Origin: Rhodospirillaceae bacterium
Lineage (GTDB): Bacteria > Pseudomonadota > Alphaproteobacteria > Kiloniellales > DSM-21159
Assembly (NCBI GenBank): GCA_029265995.1
Contig: JAJUFM010000005.1
Coordinates: 1-55,614, forward strand
DNA: 55,614 nt
Direction of reading: 5' to 3'
The translations under genes and the position numbers were made by a program. The notes under the pieces are model-generated. The model was not told the DNA's origin and searched no databases. It worked only from the letters and a program-made list of their open reading frames with translations. Positions 35,565 to 44,073 of this stretch are shown in pieces. Each line of letters begins with the position of its first letter. The stretch's first letter is position 1.

Positions 35565-37846
35565 GCTGCTGCAGCGCCTCTGTGATGGTAGGACCGACCG
35601 ACCCGCCAGCTGATGATCAGCCGGGCGCGGCGGTCCAGGATGAGCTCTGGCTGGAAAGCCGGGAGATCGCTCCAGGCCAGCGCCTGAGCGAACTCTCTGT
35701 GCCCACCATCCACTGTGTTGGCTGTATCCGAACCATCGAGGAAGGATTGAAGGCCGTTCCGGGGGTGCTGGATGCACGGGTTAATCTTACGGCCAAGCGG
35801 GTGTCGGTGCAGTGGGAGGGGAGCCGGGCTCCCGCCCTCATCGAAACCCTGAAAGATCTTGGTTATGCGGCTCATCCCTGGCAGGCGGCGGGGGAGAAGA
35901 AGGACGAGGTTCTGGCGCGCTTGCTGCGAGCGCTCGCGGTCGCAGGCTTCGCCTCCAGCAATATCATGCTCCTCTCTGTCTCTGTGTGGTCAGGAGCGGA
36001 CGCTCAGGCGCGTGACATCTTCCACTGGATCTCGGCGTTGATCGCACTGCCGGTCCTCATCTATTCGGGCCGTATTTTCTATCTCTCTGCCTGGTCGGCG
36101 CTCCGCCGTGGGCATACCAACATGGATGTTCCGATTTCCATCGGGATCTCCCTGGCTTTTTGCCTCAGTCTCTACGACACGATGAGAAGCGGGCCCCACG
36201 CCTACTTCGACGGCGTCGTCATGCTGCTCTTCTTTCTCCTGATTGGCCGCACGCTAGATCATGTGATGCGTGAGCGCACACGCTCGGCCGTCAAGGGCCT
36301 GGCGCGCCTGGCATCGAAGGGCGCCCTGGTGGAGAAGGAGGATGGGACGCGCGCCTATCTGCCAGTAGAAGAGATTCAGGTCGGCTCGAGGGTCATTGTA
36401 GCCGCTGGTGAGCGCATCCCGGTGGATGCGCGGGTGCTGGCCGGAAGCTCGGACCTCGATGCAGCCCTGGTGACAGGGGAGAGCGATCCTCAGCCGGTTG
36501 GGCCTGGGGCACAGCTGCAAGCTGGCACCTTAAATTTGACCGGTCCTCTTACGCTTGAGGCGACGGCTACGGTTCAAAATTCCTTCCTGTCGGAGATGGT
36601 GCGCTTGATGGAAGCGGCGGAGGCTGGCCGCTCTACCTACCGGCGCATTGCAGACCGGGTCTCCCGTTTATTCGCCCCAACGGTGCACACCCTTTCTTTT
36701 TTGAGCTTCCTGGGCTGGATGGTGGCCACTGGTGATCCGCACCGAGCGATCACGATTGCCGTCGCCGTCTTGATTATCACCTGTCCCTGCGCTCTTGGCC
36801 TTTCGGTACCGATGGTTCAGGTGGTCGCCGCCCGTCGGCTCTTTGACCGCGGCATCCTGCTGAAGGACGGCGGTGGACTCGAGCGTATGGCTGAAATCGA
36901 CACCGTCGTTTTCGACAAGACCGGCACCCTGACGCTTGGCCGGCCGGTTCTTCAAAACCGGAATGGGCTGGACAGCGATCATCTGGATCTGGCTGCGGCG
37001 CTTGCCGCCCATTCGCGTCATCCCCATTCCCGCGCGCTCGTCGATGCACACCCTACCGCTCGGCCAACCGCATTCATTGAAGTTGCCGAGCGTCCTGGTT
37101 TCGGCGTTGAAGCCCGCCTGGGCGAAGATGTCTATAGGCTCGGTCTTCCGGCCTGGGCGCTAGCGGATCAAGCGCAGCAGCGAGAAGTTGCAAACAAGAC
37201 AGTTCTTTCAAAGAACGGGAAGCTGCTAGCTGCCTACAGCTTTATCGATCCGCTTCGCCCGGAAGCGGCTGCGGCGCTGCGCGACTTGCAGCGGAAGGGG
37301 CTGAAGCTCGAGATCCTTTCCGGCGATCACCAAGCGGCAGTGGAAGCACTTGCGCGTAAGGTTGGGGTGAGCGCTTGGCAAGCGCGGATGCGCCCGGCCG
37401 ACAAGACGGCTCGCCTTACCGCGTTGGCAGAGCAAGGCCGTAAGGTGTTGATGGTCGGGGACGGCTTGAATGACGCGCCGGCGCTGGCGGCCGCTCATGT
37501 TTCCATGGCGCCAGCCAATGCCGCGGACGTGGGCCGCAACGCCGCAGACCTCGTTTTCCTGGGCGAAGGGTTGGATGCGGTCCCCGAAGCCTTTGCGGTC
37601 GCCAAGCGGAGTGCGCGCCTCGTACGACAAAATTTCGCTCTTTCCTTCACCTACAACGCGATCGCTTTGCCCTTCGCCATTCTGGGCTTCGTCACTCCGC
37701 TCTTCGCCTCTGTAGCCATGTCATGCTCTTCGATCGTCGTGGTCGCCAACGCCATGCGGCTCAACCGAGGAGCACGGCGTAGAAACCCAGAAGCCAGCGG
37801 CACTATGTCGAACAGCATCAGGGTTAATCCGGAGCCAGTGCGATGA
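35561..37846 (+). CDS. ccoI: CcoI/FixI, copper-transporting P1B-type ATPase for cbb3 assembly
   Basis: This 761-aa ATPase exports copper across the inner membrane for delivery to the oxidase. Its HMA domain has the metal motif C52-V-G-C55. The membrane CPC motif is at 408-410 (ITCPCALGLSVP), the phosphorylated aspartate D452 is in FDKTGTLTLG, and the hinge is GDGLNDAPAL. The N-terminus carries an additional SCCS. The CcoI/FixI subtype is supported by its place between ccoP and ccoS. The start is GTG in an overlap with the DUF2189 stop, and the end overlaps ccoS (ATGA). Confidence 0.95.
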   Translation: MSCCSASVMVGPTDPPADDQPGAAVQDELWLESREIAPGQRLSELSVPTIHCVGCIRTIEEGLKAVPGVLDARVNLTAKRVSVQWEGSRAPALIETLKDLGYAAHPWQAAGEKKDEVLARLLRALAVAGFASSNIMLLSVSVWSGADAQARDIFHWISALIALPVLIYSGRIFYLSAWSALRRGHTNMDVPISIGISLAFCLSLYDTMRSGPHAYFDGVVMLLFFLLIGRTLDHVMRERTRSAVKGLARLASKGALVEKEDGTRAYLPVEEIQVGSRVIVAAGERIPVDARVLAGSSDLDAALVTGESDPQPVGPGAQLQAGTLNLTGPLTLEATATVQNSFLSEMVRLMEAAEAGRSTYRRIADRVSRLFAPTVHTLSFLSFLGWMVATGDPHRAITIAVAVLIITCPCALGLSVPMVQVVAARRLFDRGILLKDGGGLERMAEIDTVVFDKTGTLTLGRPVLQNRNGLDSDHLDLAAALAAHSRHPHSRALVDAHPTARPTAFIEVAERPGFGVEARLGEDVYRLGLPAWALADQAQQREVANKTVLSKNGKLLAAYSFIDPLRPEAAAALRDLQRKGLKLEILSGDHQAAVEALARKVGVSAWQARMRPADKTARLTALAEQGRKVLMVGDGLNDAPALAAAHVSMAPANAADVGRNAADLVFLGEGLDAVPEAFAVAKRSARLVRQNFALSFTYNAIALPFAILGFVTPLFASVAMSCSSIVVVANAMRLNRGARRRNPEASGTMSNSIRVNPEPVR

Positions 37847-38025
37847 GTGTGCTCATCTATTTGATTCCCGCGTCTCTAGGATTGGGCCTCCTTGGGCTCG
37901 CGACTTTCCTTTGGTCGCTAAAGGCGGGTCAGTATGAGGATATGGACGGGGCGGCGGCGCGCATTCTGCTGGATGAAGAGGACGTGCCGGCTTCGGCGAA
38001 ATCAGACGGAGCTTCTTTGCGCTGA
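37843..38025 (+). CDS. ccoS: CcoS, cbb3 oxidase assembly protein
   Basis: This 60-aa protein has one N-terminal helix (VLIYLIPASLGLGLLGLATFLWSLKAGQYEDMDGAAARILL), with the CcoS signature FLWSxKxGQYEDxxGAxxRIL. CcoS is needed for cofactor insertion into the oxidase (known for the family). It overlaps ccoI in ATGA and is the last gene of the cco run. Confidence 0.95.
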   Translation: MSVLIYLIPASLGLGLLGLATFLWSLKAGQYEDMDGAAARILLDEEDVPASAKSDGASLR

Positions 38026-38042
38026 GGGTCCCTAAGCTTCGT

Positions 38043-38069
38043 GGCGGATCTCAGTCTTTATGAGCCGCC
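38043..38069 (+). terminator. Weak hairpin after ccoS
   Basis: GGCGG and CTCA (separated by a 2-nt bulge) pair with TGAG and CCGCC, a 9-bp interrupted stem with a 7-nt loop, about 17 bp after the ccoS stop. No strong U-tract follows. It is the only candidate end of the cco transcript before the SDR gene. Confidence 0.35.
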
Positions 38070-38133
38070 TTGCATTCCAGGGTACCTTCGGCGAAAGAGA
38101 AGTATCCGACCATGAAGCAGCGAGAGCCGTACA

Positions 38134-38907
38134 ATGGACACCCCGAGCGGGGTACCTCTGCCCGTTGAGGCCGGAGGACGCCGCACTGTCGTTTTGACGG
38201 GCGCGAGCCGCGGGATCGGCCACGCCACCGTTCAACGCTTCAGCCGAGAAGGTTGGCGCGTCATTACCTGTTCTCGCGAAGGCATTCCCGATGATTGTCG
38301 GCGAGATCCGAACTGGACTCACCACATCACTGTGGATCTTGCTGACCCCGCTGGGGTGGATGCTTTCGTGGTTCAGGCGAACGAGGTGCTGGGAGACGGG
38401 GCCCTGCATGCCCTGGTGAACAATGCTGCGGTTTCGCCTAAAACGCCGTTCAAGGAACGGCTCGGTTGCCTTAATGGGGAAATCGAAGGGTGGCGGCAGG
38501 TCTTCGAGCTCAACTTTTTTGCGCCGCTGGTATTGGCGCGAGGCTTTGCGGTCCCCCTGCGCAAGGCTCAGGGGTGTATTGTTAACATTACCTCCATCGC
38601 TGGCCATGCCATTCACCCTTTCGCCGGTTCTGCCTACTCGACCTCCAAAGCGGCGCTGTCGGCGCTCACGCGTGAGATGGCGGTCGAGTTTGCCGAATTG
38701 GGGGTGCGGGTAAACGCTGTAGCGCCCGGGGAAATCGAGACCTCGATGATCGGGCCGGAATACGAATCCCTGATCCCCCGCATCCCCCTGCAGCGCATGG
38801 GCACGCCAGAGGAAGTTGCAGGTGCGGTTTATCAACTTTGCAACGCGGATTTTGGGTATGTGACCGGCTCGGAGGTCTTCGTGACCGGTGGCCAGCATCT
38901 CTTCTAG
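38134..38907 (+). CDS. Short-chain dehydrogenase/reductase (SDR)
   Basis: This 257-aa classical SDR has the cofactor motif TGASRGIG (about 22-29) and the structural motif NNAA. The catalytic serine is in NITSIAGHA and the YxxxK site in SAYSTSKAALSALTREMA. The C-terminal DFGYVTGSEVFVTGGQHLF is typical of enzymes that finish with a VTGGQ-type loop. The substrate cannot be read from the sequence. A phasin gene lies 197 bp downstream, so an acetoacetyl-CoA reductase-like role is possible, but PhaB-specific motifs are not recognised. The start at 38134 is 108 bp after ccoS. Confidence 0.88.
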   Translation: MDTPSGVPLPVEAGGRRTVVLTGASRGIGHATVQRFSREGWRVITCSREGIPDDCRRDPNWTHHITVDLADPAGVDAFVVQANEVLGDGALHALVNNAAVSPKTPFKERLGCLNGEIEGWRQVFELNFFAPLVLARGFAVPLRKAQGCIVNITSIAGHAIHPFAGSAYSTSKAALSALTREMAVEFAELGVRVNAVAPGEIETSMIGPEYESLIPRIPLQRMGTPEEVAGAVYQLCNADFGYVTGSEVFVTGGQHLF

Positions 38908-38931
38908 CGGCGGTAAAGATGGCGGCGGTAA

Positions 38932-38950
38932 TTTTGTGCACTGCACAAAA
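38932..38950. promoter_or_regulatory. Palindrome TTTTGTGCA-C-TGCACAAAA, upstream PhaR-like operator
   Basis: This perfect 9+1+9 inverted repeat is centred on 38941, directly upstream of the -35 box of the phasin promoter. The core TGCACTGCA is the reverse complement of the core of the second palindrome at 38992-39006. PhaR regulators of polyhydroxybutyrate genes recognise TGC-rich, CTGC-N3/4-GCAG-like sites (established for PhaR). With the flanking GGCGGT/ACCGCC it could also fold as an RNA hairpin after the SDR gene. Confidence 0.55.
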
Positions 38951-38956
38951 ACCGCC

Positions 38957-38984
38957 TTGACTCGTTTAGGGAAAGGCTTATGTT
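38957..38984 (+). promoter_or_regulatory. Sigma-70 promoter of the phasin gene
   Basis: TTGACT at 38957-38962 (five of six -35 bases) and TATGTT at 38979-38984 (four of six -10 bases) are separated by 16 bp. The start of transcription would be near 38991, inside the downstream palindrome. The leader to the ATG at 39105 is about 115 nt. Confidence 0.65.
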
Positions 38985-38991
38985 TTGGGCG

Positions 38992-39006
38992 TGCTGCAGT
39001 GCAGCA
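38992..39006. promoter_or_regulatory. Palindrome TGCTGCA-G-TGCAGCA, downstream PhaR-like operator
   Basis: This perfect 7+1+7 inverted repeat is centred on 38999 at the likely transcription start and contains CTGC-AGT-GCAG, an exact CTGC-N3-GCAG element. It lies 58 bp from the centre of the upstream palindrome, so a dimeric repressor could cover the promoter from both sides. Confidence 0.6.
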
Positions 39007-39104
39007 TAGCGGTATCCGCCAACGGGTGCCGTTCCGCAGCGATGAAGAAAATGATCGTCGTCGCTTAGCGGATATAGCCCCCAGTAGCCCAGGAGCGAGT
39101 TTGA

Positions 39105-39641
39105 ATGTCTACCGCTAGCAGCAAGAAAAATGGCGCCCGCGAGGCGACCCAGCCGATGGAAGCCGCGATGAATGCCAGCCGCGAAACCGTCGAGAGCTTT
39201 GTCAAGGTGGGTGCCGAGACTGCTTCCAAGCAGTACGAGCAGGCCATCGCCATGACGCAAGAGCAGGTGGAGAAGACCTCTTCCACCCTGTTCCGGAATT
39301 ATAACGAACTGACCGCCGTCAATCAGGCCAATATCGAGGCCCTGATGGCTGCGTCCAATAGCTTTGCCAAGGGTTTTGAAGCCATCAGCAAGGAGCTTCT
39401 GGCCTACACCCAGGCAAACATGGAGCAGAGCATGGTGGCCTCGAAGAAGCTGCTCGGCGCCAAGTCGGCGCAGGAGTTTGCTGATCTGCAAAGCGAGTAT
39501 GCGCGGGTGCAGATCGACCAGGTGCTGTCCGGATCAGCCAAGCTGACCGAACTCAGCCTCCAGGTCGCCAATGAGGCCTTTCAGCCGCTGCAGTCCCGAA
39601 TGCACGAGGCGGCGGAAAAGATGATGAAGCAGGTCGCCTAA
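39105..39641 (+). CDS. Phasin-family protein
   Basis: This 178-aa amphipathic, mostly helical protein begins with a short S/K/A-rich head. The phasin core at about 25-150 includes SFVKVGAETASKQYEQAIAMTQEQVEK, YNELTAVNQANIEALMAASNSFAKGFEAISKELLAYTQANMEQSM and AKSAQEFADLQSEYARVQIDQVL. Phasins coat polyhydroxyalkanoate granules and control their size and number (family role). No PHA synthase is in the window. A sigma-70 promoter bracketed by two TGCA palindromes precedes it and a canonical terminator follows, so it is a single-gene unit. Confidence 0.92.
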   Translation: MSTASSKKNGAREATQPMEAAMNASRETVESFVKVGAETASKQYEQAIAMTQEQVEKTSSTLFRNYNELTAVNQANIEALMAASNSFAKGFEAISKELLAYTQANMEQSMVASKKLLGAKSAQEFADLQSEYARVQIDQVLSGSAKLTELSLQVANEAFQPLQSRMHEAAEKMMKQVA

Positions 39642-39670
39642 GTTACCAGCTTCCTTTTCCCGAACACGTG

Positions 39671-39703
39671 AGACCCGGCAGAGCCCTCTGCCGGGTCTTT
39701 TTG
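39671..39703 (+). terminator. Intrinsic terminator of the phasin gene
   Basis: AGACCCGGCAGA (39671-39682) pairs with TCTGCCGGGTCT (39687-39698) around a 4-nt loop, followed by a run of Ts (39698-39702) and TTTG. It is a textbook Rho-independent terminator 30 bp after the phasin stop. Confidence 0.92.
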
Positions 39704-39809
39704 TTTGTGTCCGCTGTTACGAGACGGCACGGTTCCTATATGCCTCTATGTAGATCCCACCGGTGATCGCAGGTCCTTGCAAGGAGTTCACCACAACATC
39801 AGGAGAACC

Positions 39810-39857
39810 ATGTTAATCTCATCGTCCACAACGAATCGCGGATCTTTGGGCGGATAG
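39810..39857 (+). CDS. Possible 15-aa upstream peptide before clpS
   Basis: ATG at 39810 with AGGAG 5 nt upstream opens [15 protein letters not shown] and stops at TAG (39855-39857), 16 nt before the clpS ATG. Its ribosome-binding site is one of the clearest in this region. It may be a leader peptide that affects clpS translation. The short length means chance cannot be excluded. Confidence 0.35.
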   Translation: MLISSSTTNRGSLGG

Positions 39858-39873
39858 TTGGGTTGAGGAAGGT

Positions 39874-40200
39874 ATGAGTGACGATCAGGGCAGCAGCGGC
39901 CGCGGCCCTTCAACTGAGGTGGTGGTCAAACCTCGTGTGCGGCCGAAACGGCCGGCGCTTTATAAGGTATTAATGTTGAACGACGACTACACGCCAATGG
40001 AGTTCGTTGTTCATGTACTGGAACGCTTCTTTGGGAAGAGTCGTGAAGAAGCTACTCAGATCATGTTGCACGTGCATCGCAGGGGAGTAGGGATCTGCGG
40101 GGTCTTTACCTATGAGGTAGCCGAAACCAAAGTAACTCAGGTCGTGGACTACGCTCGCAAGCACCAGCATCCCCTGCAGTGCACGTTGGAAAAGGAGTAA
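39874..40200 (+). CDS. clpS: ClpS, ClpA adaptor of the N-end rule pathway
   Basis: This 108-aa adaptor has an unstructured head (1-28, S/G/P-rich) and the ClpS core: [58 protein letters not shown]. The conserved residues that form the N-degron pocket (NDD...T...F, and H in LHVHRRG) are present. It binds the ClpA N-domain and delivers proteins with bulky hydrophobic N-terminal residues. The ATG follows AGGAAGG. It is 9 bp upstream of clpA in the usual order. Confidence 0.97.
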   Translation: MSDDQGSSGRGPSTEVVVKPRVRPKRPALYKVLMLNDDYTPMEFVVHVLERFFGKSREEATQIMLHVHRRGVGICGVFTYEVAETKVTQVVDYARKHQHPLQCTLEKE

Positions 40201-40209
40201 GCTAGGAAG

Positions 40210-42543
40210 ATGCTGTCTCCCAGCCTGGAAAAGACGTTACACCGCGCGCTCGCCCTGGCGAATGAACGTCGCCACGAATACGCGACACTCGAGCACCTGC
40301 TTCTGGCGCTCGGCGAAGACAACGACGCCGTGGCGGTGATGCGCGCCTGTGGCGTCCAACTGGACAGGCTCAAGGCAGAGCTAACCGACTACATCGATAA
40401 CGAGCTTGCCAACCTCGTGAACGTTCACGCGGGCGAGAGCAAGCCGACCGCCGGCTTCCAACGCGTGCTTCAGCGCGCGGCGATCCATGTTCAGTCGTCT
40501 GGCCGTGCGGAAGTTACCGGCGCCAACGTGCTGGTCGCCATGTTCTCTGAGCGGGAGAGCCATGCCGTCTATTTCCTGCAGGAGCAGGACATGACGCGCC
40601 TGGATGCGGTCAACTACATCAGCCATGGCATCGCCAAGGTTTCCGGCAAGGAACAACCCCGCACCGTGCACGGAACCGATGGCGAGGCCCAAGCGGAGAA
40701 GGTCGTGCGCAAAGGTCGAGAGGCTCTGGACGCCTACTGTGTCGACCTCAACCGCAAAGCGGCTGAGGGCAAGATCGACCCCCTGATCGGTCGAGCACTT
40801 GAGATCGAAAGAACGATCCAGGTGCTTTGTCGCCGCACCAAGAACAATCCGCTGCTGGTGGGGGATCCGGGGGTGGGGAAAACCGCCATCGCCGAGGGGC
40901 TGGCCAAGCGCATCGTGGATGAAGACGTTCCCCAGGTGCTGGCGGACGCTACCATTTTCGCTCTCGACATGGGTGCGCTGCTTGCGGGGACCCGCTATCG
41001 CGGGGACTTTGAGGAGCGGCTGAAGGCGGTGATGAGCGAACTGGAGCAGCAGCCTCACGCCATCCTCTTCATCGACGAGATCCACACCGTTATTGGGGCG
41101 GGCGCGACTTCGGGCGGCGCGATGGATGCCTCGAACCTGCTCAAGCCCGCGCTGCAGACGGGAAGTCTGCGCTGTATCGGCTCGACGACCTACAAGGAGT
41201 ATCGAAACTACTTCGAGAAGGATCGGGCTCTGGTAAGGCGTTTTCAGAAGATCGACGTGAACGAACCGAGCGTGCCGGATGCGATCAAGATCTTGCGTGG
41301 GCTGAAGCCTTACTATGAGCAGCATCATTCGGTCCGCTACACCAATGATGCTTTGAAGACTGCCGTAGAGCTGGCCCATCGCTATATCCATGATCGGAAA
41401 CTGCCGGACAAGGCGATCGACGTGATAGACGAAGCCGGTGCAGCGCAAGCGCTGCTGCCGGAATCTCGCCGGCGCAAGCAGATCGGCGTCAAGGAGGTCG
41501 AGGCGATCGTTTCAAAGATCGCCCGCATTCCGCCGAAGGTGGTCAATCAGGACGACAAGGAATCGCTGCGGAATCTTGAGCGTGACCTGAAGACAATGGT
41601 GTTCGGCCAGGATCAGGCGATCGATACGCTCACATCGGCTATCAAGTTGTCTCGAGCCGGTTTACGCGATCCGGAGAAGCCGATCGGCAGTTATCTCTTT
41701 GCCGGGCCCACCGGCGTCGGCAAGACCGAAGTTGCTCGGCAACTCGCCCGCACCCTCGGCATCGAGCTCACCCGCTTCGACATGTCCGAGTATATGGAGC
41801 GCCACTCGGTCAGCCGCCTGATCGGCGCGCCGCCAGGCTATGTCGGCTTTGATCAGGGCGGACTTCTGACTGACGCGGTGGACCAGCATCCTCATTCCGT
41901 CTTGTTGCTGGACGAAATCGAGAAGGCGCATCCGGATCTGTTCAACGTGCTGCTGCAGGTAATGGACTACGGCAAGCTGACAGATCACAACGGGAAAACC
42001 GTCGACTTCCGCAACGTCATCCTGATCATGACGACAAATGCGGGGGCGGCTGAAATGGCAAAGCCCGCGATCGGTTTTGGACGTGAAGGACGGGAGGAGG
42101 AGGATGTGGAAGCCATCAACCGCCTCTTTACCCCAGAGTTCCGGAATCGTCTCGACGCGGTCGTTTCCTTCGCCGGGCTCTCCGCCGAGGTGGTCAGCCG
42201 GGTCGTCGACAAGTTCGTAATGGAGCTGGAAGCGCAGTTGGCTGACCGCAACGTCACCATCGAGTTGAGCGACAAGGCGCGTGGTTGGCTTGCGAAGCGC
42301 GGCTACCAGCCCGTCTACGGAGCTCGTCCTTTGGCGCGGGTCATCCAGGAGCACATCAAGAAGCCATTGGCTGAAGAACTGCTCTTTGGCCGGCTGACGG
42401 ACGGCGGAAGCGTGCGGGTGGATGTGGGGGAAGACGGCGAAAGCCTCAGTTTCACCGTGGAGGCCACCAGCAAGGCTCGCAAGCGAGATGGTGGCACCGA
42501 CGGTTCCTCGTCACGAACGGAAGTGCCGGAGCTCGTAGATTAA
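40210..42543 (+). CDS. clpA: ClpA, ATP-dependent unfoldase of ClpAP protease
   Basis: This 777-aa AAA+ protein has an N-terminal Clp-N domain (about 1-145, with EHLLLALGED and the second repeat QRVLQRAAIHVQSS). The first AAA+ module has Walker A GDPGVGKTAIAEGL and Walker B FIDEIHT. The second has Walker A GPTGVGKTEVARQL and Walker B LLLDEIEKAHPDLFN. The ClpP-contact IGF-type loop is present (PAIGFGREGREEED). The middle domain of ClpB is absent, which identifies ClpA. It unfolds substrates for ClpP in the cytoplasm. Confidence 0.98.
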   Translation: MLSPSLEKTLHRALALANERRHEYATLEHLLLALGEDNDAVAVMRACGVQLDRLKAELTDYIDNELANLVNVHAGESKPTAGFQRVLQRAAIHVQSSGRAEVTGANVLVAMFSERESHAVYFLQEQDMTRLDAVNYISHGIAKVSGKEQPRTVHGTDGEAQAEKVVRKGREALDAYCVDLNRKAAEGKIDPLIGRALEIERTIQVLCRRTKNNPLLVGDPGVGKTAIAEGLAKRIVDEDVPQVLADATIFALDMGALLAGTRYRGDFEERLKAVMSELEQQPHAILFIDEIHTVIGAGATSGGAMDASNLLKPALQTGSLRCIGSTTYKEYRNYFEKDRALVRRFQKIDVNEPSVPDAIKILRGLKPYYEQHHSVRYTNDALKTAVELAHRYIHDRKLPDKAIDVIDEAGAAQALLPESRRRKQIGVKEVEAIVSKIARIPPKVVNQDDKESLRNLERDLKTMVFGQDQAIDTLTSAIKLSRAGLRDPEKPIGSYLFAGPTGVGKTEVARQLARTLGIELTRFDMSEYMERHSVSRLIGAPPGYVGFDQGGLLTDAVDQHPHSVLLLDEIEKAHPDLFNVLLQVMDYGKLTDHNGKTVDFRNVILIMTTNAGAAEMAKPAIGFGREGREEEDVEAINRLFTPEFRNRLDAVVSFAGLSAEVVSRVVDKFVMELEAQLADRNVTIELSDKARGWLAKRGYQPVYGARPLARVIQEHIKKPLAEELLFGRLTDGGSVRVDVGEDGESLSFTVEATSKARKRDGGTDGSSSRTEVPELVD

Positions 42544-42897
42544 GGTCAAACACACCAGGTCGAGCCGAGGCTCGCTTACGTCATCGGTTCACTTAATCAA
42601 GCTGGATCGCGTTGCGTCTGATCCCAGTTGCGTGGATCAGGCCGCGGATCCGGTTTTGTTTTTCTAGATTTATGGAATTGTGCGAGGGGACAAGAAGGGG
42701 CTGCACAGTGGCAAGTGTGAGGCAGACCTTTCGCTGAACTTGCCCTTTCCATCACATCTCTTACGTGTAGATCCCGACATCGCATCTTTTGCTTTTCATG
42801 CAAAGTGGATTCCGCCACGCAGGGGTTGGTCTGGCGCCACTTAAGTAACGTCGGGCGGTTCGGGATTAGCCAGGGTTCATCAAGAGAAGGCATCATA
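42544..42897. other. 354-bp gap between clpA and the RND operon
   Basis: No gene is supported here. A small hairpin CGAGC/GCTCG lies at 42561-42574 after clpA. Short GGATC/GATCC repeats followed by GGTTTTGTTTTTC near 42637-42664 may be a weak terminator. I cannot pick a convincing promoter for the RND genes, and no regulator gene is present. The minus-strand open frame here mostly runs into the downstream gene and is not credible. Confidence 0.4.
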
Positions 42898-44070
42898 ATG
42901 AGACAACGCGGAGGTTTCCCCACTCTCCTACTGACGACTGCTGCCCTGATCATGGTCTTTCTTATCGGGGCCTGCAGTGAGGCGGAGACTGACGAAGGGG
43001 ATTCTGCCCAGGAGCGTGCAACCCCCGTCACTGTCGAGACGGCACAATCCGAGCAAGTGGAAACCGTGGAGCGTTCTCTCGGCCGCCTGCGCGCTCTCAA
43101 TGACACCACAGTCTCAGCGGAAGTGGAGGGACGTCTCGTCGAGGTATCGGTAAATGAAGGCGATGCCGTTGAGCAGGGCGACACGCTGGCTACGATCGAT
43201 CCCCTGGATTTCGAGCTCCAACTCAGCCAGGCGCGCGCTGAAATAAGCCAGTTAAAAGCGGAAATCGAAACCAAGGAAGCGGAAGTGGAACGCCAGCGCC
43301 AGCTGCGCGAAGGAGGGCATGTGTCCCAAGCGGTGCTGGAACAAAGCGAGTCCGATCTCGTCTCTTTGGAACAGCAGCTTATTATGGCGCGCGCTCAGCT
43401 CGCCAGCGCTCAGCTAAACCGCGATCGAAGCACCATCGTTGCCCCCATCTCGGGCCGTATCGGCACTCGCTTCGTAAACGAAGGCGAGTACATGAACAGC
43501 GGACAGGAGATGTTCAGGATAGTTCATGAGGAGGCCTTGGAGGTGGAATTGGCCTTCCCCGAGAGACTGGCCGGCAAGCTGGAGACGGGTCAGCTGGTTC
43601 GCTTGCAGGCCACTGAGGCCGACGGCGAGATGGTTGAGACCGAGATCAAGGCGATCCTGCCGACCATCGGCAGAGACAATAGCGCTGTGGTCGCGCTCGC
43701 AAAAGTCCATAATCCCGGCAATTGGCGACCTGGGGGCAGCGTCCATGCAGAAGTGGTTCTAGAAGTTCGTGACAGTATCGTGGTTCCCGTTCAGGGCGTT
43801 GTCCTGCGTCCTGAAGGGGAGGTCGTGTTTGTCGAAGAGGACGGCCGCGCCTCTGAACGGTCGGTAGAGGTGGGCAGGCGGACAGCCGACTGGGTTGAGA
43901 TCCGCGCGGGTATTGAACCGGGCGAGCGCATCATCGTCGATGGAGCAGGCTTTCTTGCTGAGGGCGTGTTGGTGGAGGCCGAGGTGCGAGAAACTGTGGG
44001 ACACGCGCCGGTGGCTCCTGAGACGGAGGCAGACACAGATCAGCCCGAGGGCGAAGAGGAAGAGGGCTGA
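42898..44070 (+). CDS. RND efflux periplasmic adaptor lipoprotein (membrane fusion protein)
   Basis: This 390-aa adaptor runs from the ATG at 42898, which follows AAGAGAAGG. The signal ends in a lipobox-like FLIGAC with C26 as the lipid-modified residue and S27 next, which predicts an outer-face anchor. HlyD-like lipoyl halves flank a coiled coil (about 105-165, QLSQARAEISQLKAEIETKEAEVERQRQ and LVSLEQQLIMARAQLASAQLNR). The beta-barrel and proximal domains follow (VAPISGRIGTRFVNEGEYM, PVQGVVLRPEGEVVFV). The tail is very acidic (ETEADTDQPEGEEEEG). The longer frame from 42805 has no signal sequence. It pairs with the pump gene 3 bp downstream. Confidence 0.93.
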   Translation: MRQRGGFPTLLLTTAALIMVFLIGACSEAETDEGDSAQERATPVTVETAQSEQVETVERSLGRLRALNDTTVSAEVEGRLVEVSVNEGDAVEQGDTLATIDPLDFELQLSQARAEISQLKAEIETKEAEVERQRQLREGGHVSQAVLEQSESDLVSLEQQLIMARAQLASAQLNRDRSTIVAPISGRIGTRFVNEGEYMNSGQEMFRIVHEEALEVELAFPERLAGKLETGQLVRLQATEADGEMVETEIKAILPTIGRDNSAVVALAKVHNPGNWRPGGSVHAEVVLEVRDSIVVPVQGVVLRPEGEVVFVEEDGRASERSVEVGRRTADWVEIRAGIEPGERIIVDGAGFLAEGVLVEAEVRETVGHAPVAPETEADTDQPEGEEEEG

Positions 44071-44073
44071 CCT

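Noticed and set aside
40381..41448. A 355-residue minus-strand open frame opposite clpA
   Set aside because: It is a shadow of the ClpA frame with no ribosome site or known motif.
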